Positions 6,971-15,443 are shown, counted from the stretch's first letter. The stretch: DNA of 41,220 bases from Elusimicrobiota bacterium (GCA_016209035.1 JACQWX010000010.1:1-41220), one strand, 5' to 3'. Made by a program: numbers and translations. Notes: generated by a model from the sequence alone, not told the origin.

Positions 6971-7994
6971 ATGCAAGCTTCATCCGCTCGTGCGGAAGTC
7001 CCGGCCCCCGAGCTTCCCAAGACGATCCAGACGTGGCGGATGACGCGGCCGCGGTCCAAGGACCCGGCCACGGGCCAGGTGACCGAGGGCGAGCTCGTCC
7101 GCGCCGAACTGCCCATGCCCGAGCTGAAATCCGGCGAGGCGGTCGTCAAGATCGCTGGCTGCGGGGTCTGCCACACGGACCTCGGGTTCTTCTTCGACGG
7201 CGTCCCCACGGTGCACCAGCCTCCCTTGACCCTCGGCCACGAGATCAGCGGCGTGGTGGTGGGGGGGGCGGATGCGTGGATCGGCCGGGAGGTCATCGTC
7301 CCGGCGGTCCTCCCCTGCCGGCAGTGCTGGATCTGCAAGACCGGCCGGGGCAACCGCTGCCTGGCGCAGAAGATGCCCGGCAACAGCCTGGGGAGCCTCG
7401 GCGGTTTCTCGAGCCACATCGTGGCGCCAGTTGTGGACCTCTGCCCCGTGCCGGACCGCGGGGGGATCGGGCTCGCCCAGCTCGCCGTGGTGGCCGACGC
7501 GGTCACGACCCCGTACCAGGCGGCCATGCGGGCCGGCCTGAAGCCCGGCGACAACGTGGTCGTGGTCGGACGCCGTCATCAACGCCAAGGGCAAATCCGC
7601 CGAGGACGTGCAGAAGGAGTACAAGGGCATCCTCAAGGGCCGCGGCCTGCCCAACTACGGGTGGAAAATCTTCGAGGTGAGCGGCGCCAAGGCCGGGCAG
7701 GAGATCGGCCTGGCGCTCCTGGGGTTCGTGGGCCGGCTCGTCATCGTGGGCTTCAACATGGCCAAGATCGAGTACAGCGTCTCGCGCCTGATGGCCTTCG
7801 ACGCCGAGATCATCGGCACGTGGGGCTGCCTGCCCGAGCACTACCCGGCGGTGCTCGGCATGGTGCTGCGGTCCCGCATCCTGGTCGAGCCCTTCGTCGA
7901 GCTGCGGCCGATGAGCGCCGTCGCCCGGACCTTTCAGGAGATCCACGATGCCGGGTCTCCTGAGAAGCGGGTCGTTCTGACCCCTGATTTCTAG
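6971..7994 (+). pseudogene. had: 6-hydroxycyclohex-1-ene-1-carbonyl-CoA dehydrogenase (Had), disrupted by an internal deletion and frameshift
   Basis: A zinc-dependent medium-chain alcohol dehydrogenase matching Had, which oxidises the hydroxyl formed by Dch in benzoyl-CoA degradation. The N-terminal part shows the catalytic zinc site (GCGVCHTDLG, LGHEISG) and the structural-zinc cysteines (PCRQCWICKTGRGNRC). The frame is lost near 7565, just after PGDNVVVVG, and resumes in another frame at DAVINAKGK through NYGWKIFEVSGAKAGQEIG to the end VVLTPDF. The glycine-rich NAD loop (GxGGVG) and about 35-37 residues around it are missing. As written the product cannot bind NAD. It has a strong AGGAGG SD and lies 8 bases before oah. 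Either the gene is really dead, or the deletion is an assembly or sequencing error; in an otherwise complete pathway the latter is a serious possibility. Confidence 0.85.
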
Positions 7995-8002
7995 GAGGCG
8001 AC

Positions 8003-9151
8003 ATGAGCCTGGACTGGATGCCGAAGGACAATGAACTGAAGGACCACGGGACCGGCGGCGAGCAGTTCTGGGGGAGCATGGACAAGCCCCCCTGCGTCGT
8101 CTACGAGAAGAAGCCCCTCAAGGACCCGGGCGGCAAGGCCGTCGACGGTCTCGCCGTGGCCTGGGTCTGGCTGAACAACCCGAAGCAGTACAACTCCTAC
8201 ACCACGGGCATGGTCAAGGGCGTGACCGCCGCGTTCCGCAACGCCGGCCTCGACCGGAGCGTGGTGGCCGTGGTCTTCACGGCCGTCGGGGACAAGGCCT
8301 TCTGCACGGGAGGGAACACCAAGGAGTACTCCGAGTACTACTCCAGCCGCCCCAACGAGTACGGGGAGTACATGGACCTCTTCAACGGCATGGTGGACGC
8401 CATCCTGAACTGCAAGAAGCCGACCGTCTGCCGGGTCAACGGCATGCGCATCGCCGGCGGCCAGGAGATCGGCCTGGCCTGCGACCTCACCATCTCCTCG
8501 GACCTGGCGATCTTCGGGCAGGCCGGGCCCAAGCACGGGTCCGCGCCGGATGGCGGGTCCACCGACTTCCTCCCGTGGTTCCTCTCCATCGAGGACGCGT
8601 TGTGGAACTGCGTCTCCTGCGAGATGTGGTCCGCTTACAAGATGAAGCTCAAGGGGTTGATCACCAAGGTCGCGCCGGTCCTCAAGAAGGACGGCGCCTT
8701 CATCCGCAACCCGGCCGTCGTCACCGACACCTACGTGGCCGACGGCGAGATCGTCTACGGCGAACTCAAGCGCGGCGACGAGGGCGCCAAGGCCCGGGAG
8801 CTCCTCGCCTCCCTCACGACGGACTTCGAGCTGCTGGACAAGGAGGTCAACGCCGTGGTCTGGCGCTTCGCCAACCTGTTCCCCAGCTGCCTCATGAAGT
8901 CCATCGACGGCATCCGCGCCAAGAAGAAGTTCTTCTGGGACCAGATGAAGCTCCCCAACCGCCATTGGCTCGCGGCCAACATGTCCGGCGAGGCCCTGCT
9001 CGGCTTCGGGGCCTTCAACACGAAGAAGCTCACCGGGACCGACGTGATCGACTTCGTCAAGTTCCGCCAGCTCGTGGCCGCGGGCAAGCCCCTCGACGAC
9101 GCGTTCTTCGGCCAGGTCCTGGGCAAGCCCAAGGAGAAGGCGGCGGCCTGA
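8003..9151 (+). CDS. oah: 6-oxocyclohex-1-ene-1-carbonyl-CoA hydrolase (Oah/BamA), ring-opening
   Basis: A 382-residue crotonase-superfamily enzyme close to the size of Oah/BamA (about 377) and clearly longer than ordinary enoyl-CoA hydratases. It adds two waters to the dienone and opens the ring to 3-hydroxypimeloyl-CoA. Visible signatures are LNNPKQYNSYTTGMV, the oxyanion-hole regions KAFCTGGNTKEYSEYY and RIAGGQEIGLACDLTISSD, and the family-specific GPKHGSAPDGGSTDFLPWFL. SD AGGAGG overlaps the had stop, so the two are co-transcribed. BamA is widely used as the marker gene for anaerobic aromatic degradation, and this is the most diagnostic gene in the window. I see no lesions in it. Confidence 0.93.
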   Translation: MSLDWMPKDNELKDHGTGGEQFWGSMDKPPCVVYEKKPLKDPGGKAVDGLAVAWVWLNNPKQYNSYTTGMVKGVTAAFRNAGLDRSVVAVVFTAVGDKAFCTGGNTKEYSEYYSSRPNEYGEYMDLFNGMVDAILNCKKPTVCRVNGMRIAGGQEIGLACDLTISSDLAIFGQAGPKHGSAPDGGSTDFLPWFLSIEDALWNCVSCEMWSAYKMKLKGLITKVAPVLKKDGAFIRNPAVVTDTYVADGEIVYGELKRGDEGAKARELLASLTTDFELLDKEVNAVVWRFANLFPSCLMKSIDGIRAKKKFFWDQMKLPNRHWLAANMSGEALLGFGAFNTKKLTGTDVIDFVKFRQLVAAGKPLDDAFFGQVLGKPKEKAAA

Positions 9152-9156
9152 TATAG

Positions 9157-9162
9157 TACAAT
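9157..9162 (+). promoter_or_regulatory. Possible -10 box before the small Cys-rich gene
   Basis: TACAAT lies 5 bases after the oah stop codon, in a short AT-rich patch. No convincing -35 box is seen because the upstream bases are oah codons. It would give the small downstream gene a leader of about 35 bases. Confidence 0.3.
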
Positions 9163-9204
9163 GGCGGTGACCCCTTGCGGGGATCGAGGAGGAGAGAACA
9201 AGCG

Positions 9205-9366
9205 ATGACGGCCTATTACTGTACGGTGGATCCGAAGAACTGCAAGTCCCAGACATTCAAGACGACGCCGCCGACGACGCCGACCTGCTGCGGCAAGCCG
9301 ATGACGACGACCAAGCCCAACACCACGACAACGGAGAAGGCCAAGACGTCCTGCTGCGGCAAGTAG
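9205..9366 (+). CDS. Small Thr/Cys-rich protein with two CCGK motifs
   Basis: A 53-residue protein with five cysteine positions: Cys6, Cys13, the pair at 28-29 and the pair at 50-51. The central PTCCGKPM resembles the second metal knuckle of desulforedoxin and zinc-ribbon proteins, and the C-terminus repeats CCGK. Between them runs a Thr/Pro/Lys-rich linker. The start is supported by an extended purine-rich GAGGAGGAGAG SD. It follows oah by 53 bases and is closed by a strong terminator, so it belongs to the had-oah transcript, possibly with its own promoter. I do not recognise a named family. A small iron or zinc protein is the reasonable guess, but the first half has C-x6-C rather than the usual C-x2-C. 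Confidence 0.7.
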   Translation: MTAYYCTVDPKNCKSQTFKTTPPTTPTCCGKPMTTTKPNTTTTEKAKTSCCGK

Positions 9367-9389
9367 TCCGAAGCAGGTTGGTTCGTAAG

Positions 9390-9418
9390 GAGGGCCGGGC
9401 GCGCGTCCGGCCCTCTTT
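9390..9418 (+). terminator. Rho-independent terminator of the had-oah operon
   Basis: A 9-bp perfect stem (GAGGGCCGG / CCGGCCCTC) with an 8-base loop is followed by TTT. It lies 23 bases after the small Cys-rich gene. Confidence 0.75.
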
Positions 9419-9441
9419 CATGCGCAGTTCGCCACTTCGGG

Positions 9442-10218
9442 TCAGGAGTGCTTCCAGGCCGGCTTGCGCTTCTCCAGGAAGGCCTTGCAGCCCTCCGTTC
9501 CATCGTGCGTGGCCAGCAGTTCCTTCAGGTAGGCGTCCTCTGCCGCGGCGAGCTTGTCGTTGAAGTCCACGGGGTGCAGCCGGCGCATGGTCTTTTTGGC
9601 GAGCGCCAAAGACGACCGGCTCATCGCCTTGAACCGGCCGACGTACTCCTGGGTCTTGGCCTCGAACTCTTCAGCGGCGAAGACCTGGTTGGCCAGCCCC
9701 AGGCGCTTGGCGTCCTCGGCCCCGACGGACTCGCCTGAGAGCACGATCTCGCGCGCCGCCCGCGCGTGGCACAGGACGGGGAGCAGCACCATGGCCACAG
9801 GGGGAATGACGCCCAGCTTGATCTCGGGCTGGCCGAAGGCGGCTACGGCGGAGGCGAGCACCAGGTCCGCGGCGAGCGCCAGCTCGCAGCCGCCGCCCAG
9901 GGCGGAGCCGTGGACGCAGGCGATGGAGATCCCCTTGAAGGAATAGAGGTCCTTGATCGCCCCGTGGAAGGAGGCGAGCATGGGCTGGACCTTGTCCGGA
10001 AGATGCTCGCCCACGTCCGCGCCGGCGGAGAAGGCCTTGCCCTTGGCCCGGAGCACGAGCAGCCCGCAGCCGGAGGCCTGGGCCTCCTTCACGGCGAGGC
10101 TGATCTCGCCCAGCATCGCCATGTTGAGGATATTGAGTTGAGGGCGGTTGAGCGTCAGGGTGAAAAGCCCTTCTTCCCGGGAAGTCTCGATGGTCTTGTA
10201 GGTCGCGGTTTCCGTCAT
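9442..10218 (-). CDS. dch: Cyclohexa-1,5-diene-1-carbonyl-CoA hydratase (Dch)
   Basis: A 258-residue crotonase-fold hydratase, the normal length for Dch, which hydrates the dienoyl-CoA made by benzoyl-CoA reductase. The N-terminal LTLNRPQLNILNMAML and the oxyanion-hole segments FSAGADVGEHLPD and HGSALGGGCELALAADL are visible. The EHLPDKVQPMLASFH stretch after the first oxyanion loop resembles Dch/BamR rather than general FadB-type hydratases. The start codon overlaps the SDR stop (ATGA). It is last in a three-gene operon with the SDR and the AMP-forming ligase. A general short-chain enoyl-CoA hydratase is the alternative, made less likely by Had and Oah in the same region. Confidence 0.75.
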   Translation of the reverse strand: MTETATYKTIETSREEGLFTLTLNRPQLNILNMAMLGEISLAVKEAQASGCGLLVLRAKGKAFSAGADVGEHLPDKVQPMLASFHGAIKDLYSFKGISIACVHGSALGGGCELALAADLVLASAVAAFGQPEIKLGVIPPVAMVLLPVLCHARAAREIVLSGESVGAEDAKRLGLANQVFAAEEFEAKTQEYVGRFKAMSRSSLALAKKTMRRLHPVDFNDKLAAAEDAYLKELLATHDGTEGCKAFLEKRKPAWKHS

Positions 10219-10985
10219 AGATATTGTCCTCCGTCCACCTGGATGACCTGCCCCGTCACGTGGCCGGCCTCGGCGCCGCACAGGAACGCCACCAGCTGCG
10301 CGACGTCCGAAGGCCTGCCCAGCCGGCCGAGCAGGGTTTCCGCCCTGGCCTTGGAGAGCACCTCTTCCGGGAGCTTGACCGTCATCTCGGTCTCGATCAT
10401 GCCCGGGGCCACGCAATTCACGTTGACCCCGAACGCCCCCAGCTCCCGGGCCGCGGCCTTGGTGAGCCCGATGACCCCCGCCTTGGCGGCGCAATAGTTG
10501 GCCTGCCCGAACTTCCCCCTGAGCCCGTTGATGGAGGAGATGTTGACGATCTTGCCGCTCTTCTGGCTCCTGAAATGGGGCGCCGCCGCGCGGATGTGGT
10601 TGAAGTAGCCCTTGAGGTTGACCGCGAGGACCGTGTCCCACTGTTCTTCGGTCATCTTCCAGAGGACCGCGTCGGCCGTGATGCCCGCGTTGTTGACGAG
10701 GATGTCGATCCCGCCCAGCATCCGGACCGCCTCCTCGACGTACTCCTCCACCGCTTTCCACTGCGCGGCGTCCACGAGGAAGGCCCGGGATCTCCTGCCG
10801 AGGCCGCGGATGGCCAGGGCCGCGGCCTCGCCCTCGGAGGGCTCCCCCACGAACCCCAGCGCCACGTCCGCGCCGCGGGCCGCGAGCTCCAGGGCCACTG
10901 CCTTGCCGATCCCCCGGCTTGCTCCGGTCACCAGGGCTTTCCTTCCCCGGAGGGGGAACGCCGCGACCTCAGGGTCTCTGGTCAT
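10215..10985 (-). CDS. SDR-family 3-hydroxyacyl-CoA dehydrogenase / FabG-like reductase
   Basis: A 256-residue classical short-chain dehydrogenase. It has the cofactor motif TGASRGIGKA (residues 20-29), NNAG, the catalytic Ser in NISSING, YCAAKAG (Tyr-x3-Lys) and the C-terminal GQVIQVDGGQYL typical of FabG/PhaB. Between a CoA ligase and Dch it probably oxidises a 3-hydroxyacyl-CoA such as 3-hydroxypimeloyl-CoA, or acts like BadH on a cyclic hydroxyacyl-CoA; FabG-type fatty acid synthesis is the alternative. Its start overlaps the ligase end by 17 bases and its stop overlaps the dch start, so all three are translationally coupled. Confidence 0.8.
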   Translation of the reverse strand: MTRDPEVAAFPLRGRKALVTGASRGIGKAVALELAARGADVALGFVGEPSEGEAAALAIRGLGRRSRAFLVDAAQWKAVEEYVEEAVRMLGGIDILVNNAGITADAVLWKMTEEQWDTVLAVNLKGYFNHIRAAAPHFRSQKSGKIVNISSINGLRGKFGQANYCAAKAGVIGLTKAAARELGAFGVNVNCVAPGMIETEMTVKLPEEVLSKARAETLLGRLGRPSDVAQLVAFLCGAEAGHVTGQVIQVDGGQYL

Positions 10986-12729
10986 GGTGATTGGGCTGGA
11001 GCCGGATGATGCCTCGCTCGAGCCCGCCGGACGCCCGGCGCCGGAACATCGCGTCCACGTGGGCGGAGAAGTTGGCCACCACCCTGGACCTGACGACCTT
11101 CATGGTGGGGGTGAGCTCGCCTTGGGCGAGGCTGAGCTCCCGCGGTGCCAGGACGAAGGCCCGGGGACGGGCGTACTTCTCCGGCACGGACTGGGCGGCC
11201 GCGTCCAGGGCCTTGCGCAGCAGGCGCCGCACACGGGCGTCCTTGAGCAGCCGGCCGTTCGAGGCCGATGCCCCGCGCTTGACGCCGGCATGGCGCTCCA
11301 GGGCCTGGAAATCCGGGAAGATGAGGGCGCCGACGAAGTCCCTGCCCACGGCCACGGCGTGCCGGATGAGGGGGCTTGCCACCAGGGCGTTCTCGACCGT
11401 ATTGGAGATGACCATCTGCCCCGTGGTCAGCTTGAACATGCCGTCCCGGCGGCACTTGAGCACGAGGCCGTGCCCGGAGAACTCCCCGAAGTCGCCGGTG
11501 TGGAGCCACCCTGCCGCGGTGATGACCCGGGCGGTCAGGGCGGGGTCCTTGTGATAGCCCAGCATCACGTGGGGTCCCCGGACCAGTATCTCGCCGTCCT
11601 CGGCGAGCTTGAGCTCGACGCCCGGGATCGGCCAGCCCACGGCGCCTTGGCGCCTCTTGACCCGGACGCGCGTCGCCGTCAGGCATGGCGAAGTCTCGGT
11701 CAGGCCCCAGCCCTCCACGACGGGGATCCGCTTGGCCTCGAAGTAGTCGGAGAGGTGCCGCGGAAGCGGCGCGGCCGCGGTGAACACGAATTGGAGCTCG
11801 GGATGGAAGATGGCGCGCTCGGCCTTGGCGGACCGCCGCGCTTCGTCGACCAGGGCCTGGTAAATGCTTGGGACGCTGAAATAGACGGTGGGCCGGACCC
11901 TTTTAAAGTTCTCGATGAGCAGCGGGACGTCCCTGCCGTAGCTCTCGTCCAGGGTCAGGCAGGCCCCGGTGTAGAGGGCGCAGAACAGCTCGAAAATCCC
12001 GCCGAAGCTGTGATGCCAGGGCAGATACGACAGGAACCGGCCGCCGGGCTTGAGCTTCCATAGGAGGTGCATGGCCTTGCGCTGGGCCAGGATGTTCCGG
12101 TGGCTGAGCAGCACCCCCTTGGGCCTCCCAGTCGTCCCGGAGGTGTACATGAGCAGGCACGCGTCGTTCGGGCCTACGGCCTTGAGGCGACGCTCGAAGG
12201 CGCCTTTGCCTTGGCGCCGGGCCCGCGCCCCGGCGCTCATGAGCGTTTCGAAGGACGCGACCCGGCCGTCCCGGCTGGCGCAGGGGTCCGCGACGAAGAT
12301 CCGTTTGAGCCTCCGGGAGGCCTTCGTGCTCAGGACCGCGTCCAGGTGGGGCCCGTCCGAGGCCAGGAGCATCCTGGCCCCGGAGTGCTCCAGGATGTAG
12401 TCCAGCTGCGGGGCCGGATACCCGGCGAAGACCGGGGCTGCCACGGCGCCGATGCTCATGGCCGCGAGCTCGATCAGCAGCATCTCTTCGCGGTTGCGCG
12501 TGTAGGTGGCGACGACGTCGCCCTTCGCCGCGCCCCACCCCGCGAGCGCCGTTCCCACCCGGGCCACGGCCTCGTAGAAGTCCGGCCACATCAGGGTCTG
12601 GTAGACCCCGCCCCGCCTTTCCCGGTAGGCGGGGAGGCCGCGGAACATCCCCCGCCGCTCCGAGAGCATCGCTCCGACCGTGGGCGTCAAGGGGCCGAGC
12701 GTCCCGGGGCAGCGCAGCGTATTGGCCAT
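10969..12729 (-). CDS. AMP-forming acyl-CoA synthetase (long-chain FACS-type)
   Basis: A 586-residue adenylate-forming ligase. The P-loop-like motif LLMYTSGTTGRPKGV, the aromatic-His segment LPWHHSFGG, the motif GWGLTETSP, the hinge region GWLHTGDFGEF and the catalytic lysine region GELTPTMKVVR near residue 555 are all present. The hinge is followed by DGMFKLTTGQMVISNTVENAL rather than the short benzoate-ligase pattern, so it groups with long-chain/FadD15-like synthetases. Leading an operon with the SDR and Dch, it is a candidate for activating benzoate, cyclohexanecarboxylate or a dicarboxylic acid, but the sequence does not prove an aromatic substrate. No clear SD is seen at its start, which faces gcdH divergently. 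Confidence 0.8.
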   Translation of the reverse strand: MANTLRCPGTLGPLTPTVGAMLSERRGMFRGLPAYRERRGGVYQTLMWPDFYEAVARVGTALAGWGAAKGDVVATYTRNREEMLLIELAAMSIGAVAAPVFAGYPAPQLDYILEHSGARMLLASDGPHLDAVLSTKASRRLKRIFVADPCASRDGRVASFETLMSAGARARRQGKGAFERRLKAVGPNDACLLMYTSGTTGRPKGVLLSHRNILAQRKAMHLLWKLKPGGRFLSYLPWHHSFGGIFELFCALYTGACLTLDESYGRDVPLLIENFKRVRPTVYFSVPSIYQALVDEARRSAKAERAIFHPELQFVFTAAAPLPRHLSDYFEAKRIPVVEGWGLTETSPCLTATRVRVKRRQGAVGWPIPGVELKLAEDGEILVRGPHVMLGYHKDPALTARVITAAGWLHTGDFGEFSGHGLVLKCRRDGMFKLTTGQMVISNTVENALVASPLIRHAVAVGRDFVGALIFPDFQALERHAGVKRGASASNGRLLKDARVRRLLRKALDAAAQSVPEKYARPRAFVLAPRELSLAQGELTPTMKVVRSRVVANFSAHVDAMFRRRASGGLERGIIRLQPNHHDQRP

Positions 12730-12800
12730 GGTCTTATCTCAGATGTTATATAATAAAGAATCGGACAATCCACATTCCGCTCTTTGCCGGAGAAACGACC
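12730..12800. promoter_or_regulatory. Divergent promoter region, ligase operon / glutaryl-CoA dehydrogenase
   Basis: A 71-base gap with an AT-rich core at 12744-12760. On the plus strand TATAAT lies at 12749-12754, 46 bases before the gcdH start, which has SD GGAG at -12. The minus strand carries the overlapping TATATAAC-like core. The layout mirrors the bcrB-had gap: an AT core, no strong -35 box and head-to-head catabolic operons. Confidence 0.5.
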
Positions 12801-14054
12801 ATGACCGTAGTCCAGTCCGCCTCCAAGACCATCCTGCCGACAGTCGAGGATTTCTATCTTTGCGACGACGAGTTCCTTGACGACGAGGAGCGGCTGGTCC
12901 GGGACTCGGCAAGGCAATTCTGCCGCAAAGAGCTTCTGCCCCACATCCGCGCCTGGGACGCGGGCGACATCAAGCCCTACGCCAGGAAAGAGGACCTGAC
13001 CCGGGACGTCGCCGTGAAGCTGGCCCGTGCTCTCAATGTTTTCGGCGCCACCCTTCCCGAGATGGGGAAGTACCTCGACGCCTCCGAGTTCGTCCCCATG
13101 ACTCCCGCCGGATACGGCCTCGTCATGAGGGAGATCGAGGCCGTGGATACCAGCCTGCGCAGCCTGGCCTCGGTCCAGAGCTCCCTGGGTCTCTTCGCGG
13201 TCTACACCTTCGGCTCGGAGGAGGTTAAGCGCAAGTGGCTGCCTCTCCTGTACCGGGGCGAGAAGCTGGTTTGCTTCGGGCTGACCGAGCCCCAGGGCGG
13301 TTCGGACCCGGCCAGCATGAAGACCACGGCCGAGAAGACCGCCCGGGGCTGGGTGCTCGACGGGACCAAGGTCTGGATCACCAACGGCTTCGCGGACCTC
13401 GCCGTGGTCTGGGCCAGGACTGGTGACGGCATCCGCGGCTTCCTCGTGGAGAATGGCGCTCCGGGCTTCACCGTCCGGCACGAGGAGAAGTGGGCCCTTC
13501 GCGCCGGCACGGCGTCGAGCCTCACGTTCAACCGGTGCGAGGTCCCGGACGCCAATCTGCTGCCGGGCTCGGTCCAGGAGCCGCCCAACGACCTCAAATG
13601 CCCGCTGCGCTGCCTCTCGGAGGCGCGCTTCAGCATCATCTGGGGCGCGGTGGGCGCGGCCAGGGCCTGCGTGGAGGAGGTGCTGGAGTTCGTCAAGAAC
13701 CGGAACCTCTTCGGCCGTCCTCTCGCCTCGAAGCAGGCCATGGTGGCCAAGCTGGTGTGGTGTCTCAACGAGGTTGAGAACATGAGCCTGGTCGCGCATC
13801 GCATCGCCTCGCTCAAGGCCAAGGGCAGGCTCCATTACGCCCATATCTCGCTGGCCAAGTACAACAACGCTGACAAGTCCGTCAAGGTCGCCCAGGAGTC
13901 TGTGGACATGCTGCCCGCCGACGTGTTCACTTTCGAGGCCTACCACTCCGGCAGGCACCTTCGGAACCTTCAGATCATCAAGAAGTACGAGGGAACTCAC
14001 GAGATCCACACCCTCATGGTGGGGCGGGCCCTGACGGGACTTTCCGCCTTCTAG
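12801..14054 (+). CDS. gcdH: Glutaryl-CoA dehydrogenase-like acyl-CoA dehydrogenase
   Basis: A 417-residue FAD-dependent acyl-CoA dehydrogenase. Family features are the flavin-binding LVCFGLTEPQGGSDPASM, VWITNG, and the C-terminal YEGTHEIHTLMVGRALTGLSAF, where Glu397 is the expected catalytic base; this ending is characteristic of the glutaryl-CoA dehydrogenase branch. In this context it would convert glutaryl-CoA from pimeloyl-CoA beta-oxidation to crotonyl-CoA and CO2, giving electrons to ETF. Whether it decarboxylates or only dehydrogenates cannot be told by eye. It is transcribed alone and ends at a hairpin. EMO downstream is a plausible route for ETF electrons. Confidence 0.8.
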   Translation: MTVVQSASKTILPTVEDFYLCDDEFLDDEERLVRDSARQFCRKELLPHIRAWDAGDIKPYARKEDLTRDVAVKLARALNVFGATLPEMGKYLDASEFVPMTPAGYGLVMREIEAVDTSLRSLASVQSSLGLFAVYTFGSEEVKRKWLPLLYRGEKLVCFGLTEPQGGSDPASMKTTAEKTARGWVLDGTKVWITNGFADLAVVWARTGDGIRGFLVENGAPGFTVRHEEKWALRAGTASSLTFNRCEVPDANLLPGSVQEPPNDLKCPLRCLSEARFSIIWGAVGAARACVEEVLEFVKNRNLFGRPLASKQAMVAKLVWCLNEVENMSLVAHRIASLKAKGRLHYAHISLAKYNNADKSVKVAQESVDMLPADVFTFEAYHSGRHLRNLQIIKKYEGTHEIHTLMVGRALTGLSAF

Positions 14055-14056
14055 GC

Positions 14057-14099
14057 GCCAGGCTTGAACCGCGGTTCCTGACCTTTGCCCAAGCCTGGC
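14057..14099. terminator. Hairpin between convergent gcdH and korBC
   Basis: Ten bases (14057-14066) pair with 14090-14099; inside the loop a second perfect palindrome GAACCGCGGTTC (14066-14077) is present. The element fills the gap between two convergent stop codons. There is no T-tract, so termination is likely but not certain. Confidence 0.5.
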
Positions 14100-14101
14100 A
14101 C

Positions 14102-15443
14102 CTACTTCACGGCCTTCATGCCCGCCTCGAAGGCATCTTCGTTGAGCGGGATGAGGGCGGCCTTGTGCTTGAGCTCCATGCGCACCGCGGTCAGGAACGA
14201 GTCCTTGGGCAGGATCTCGGTCGCGGCCTGGAGAGCGCCCAGGGCCACGATGTTCTTGACCACGAGCGAGCCTTGGTCCTTGGCGATCTGCGCGAAGGGG
14301 ACCCCGTAGACCTTCTTGCCCTCGAAGGTGGGCCGGCCCGCGACCACGGACCAGGACATGGGGGGCGGGGGAGGCGGGGGAGAGCACCTCGCCGTCCGCG
14401 ATGTGGACGTCCGCGTAGGAGGTGCCGCCCCTCGATTCGGGCCCGTAGCTCGGGATGTGGGTCGCGTCGTAGCCCTCGTTGATGCCGGCGCGCGTGATGA
14501 GGAGCGCGGCGGTCTGGGCCCCGTCTCCGCCCGCGCCCGCCAGCTTCAAGGCCACGTCCTTGGGCGCGATGTGGTCCGGGAACTTCCGGCAGAAGGTCGG
14601 GGGCTTGGCCGTGAGCCCCTCGGTCACGATCCCGACCGCCTTGTCCTTGTCGAAGCTCGGGGTGAAGGTCTTGAAGGTCTCGGCCGGCTGGATGTCCTTC
14701 TTGACGCCCAGCGGGAACACTGGCAGCATCTTCTCCTGGACCCACTTCTGGGTGTCGAGCGGGGAGAGCTTGAGGTGGGTCGGACACTCGGCGAGGACCT
14801 CGACGAGCGTGAAGCCCTTGCCCTCGACCTGGAGCTGGAGGGCCTTCTTGATGGCCGCCTTGGCGCGCATGCGCTCCTTGGCGTTGAACAGGGCCACGCG
14901 CTCCACGTAGACCGCGCCGTCGAGCTGGGCCATGAGCTCGGCCACCTTCAGGGGCTGGCCCGTGAGCGCCGCGCGGCCGTGCGGGCTGGTGCTGGTCTTC
15001 ATGCCCATGAGCGTGGTGGGAGCCATCTGCCCGCCCGTCATGCCGTAGATGGCGTTGTTGATGAAGACGACCGTGATCGGGATGCCGGCCTGAGCCGTGG
15101 AAACGATCTCGGCCAAGCCGATGGAGGCCAGGTCCCCGTCGCCCTGGTAGCTGACCACGATGGTCTCGGGGTTGGCGAGCTTGTGCCCCAGGCCCACGGC
15201 TGGGGCCCGGCCGTGCGCGGCCTGCGTGTTGCCGACGTCCAAGTAGTAGTACAGGAACACGCTGCAGCCCACTGGCGAGACCGCGACCGTGCGGTCCTGG
15301 ATGCCGAGGTCCTCGATGGCTTCCGCGAGGTATTTGTGCGCGAGGCCGTGGCCGCAGCCCGGGCAGTAGTGCGTGCTGTGGCCCTTGATCCCGGCGCCGC
15401 CGGCGTGGCGGTCGAACTTGCCGTAGAAGGATCCCAGTGTCAT
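14102..15443 (-). pseudogene. korB: 2-oxoacid:ferredoxin oxidoreductase beta-gamma fusion (KorBC), frameshifted in the gamma part
   Basis: The beta part (about residues 1-270) is intact: it binds thiamine diphosphate (YCPGCGHG at the start, GDGDLASIGLAE with NNAIYGMTGGQ) and a cluster. It continues without a stop into a gamma domain beginning DVALKLAGAGGDGAQTAALLITRAG, so beta and gamma are fused. After DGEVLSPASPAPHVLV (near 14355) the frame breaks; the rest of gamma (VVAGRPTFEGKKVYGVPFAQIA to the stop) is in another frame. By family comparison about 24-25 residues around the usual FNAPSLEKF segment are missing. The start overlaps the korA stop (ATGA). As written the last 80 residues would not be made. 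It is either a real lesion or an assembly error near G-rich sequence. Confidence 0.8.

Noticed and set aside
6872..6976. ATG 6976 as an upstream start for BcrB
   Set aside because: It would overlap the divergent had start, and the extra residues come from the AT-rich promoter. GTG 6871 has SD-like GAGG.
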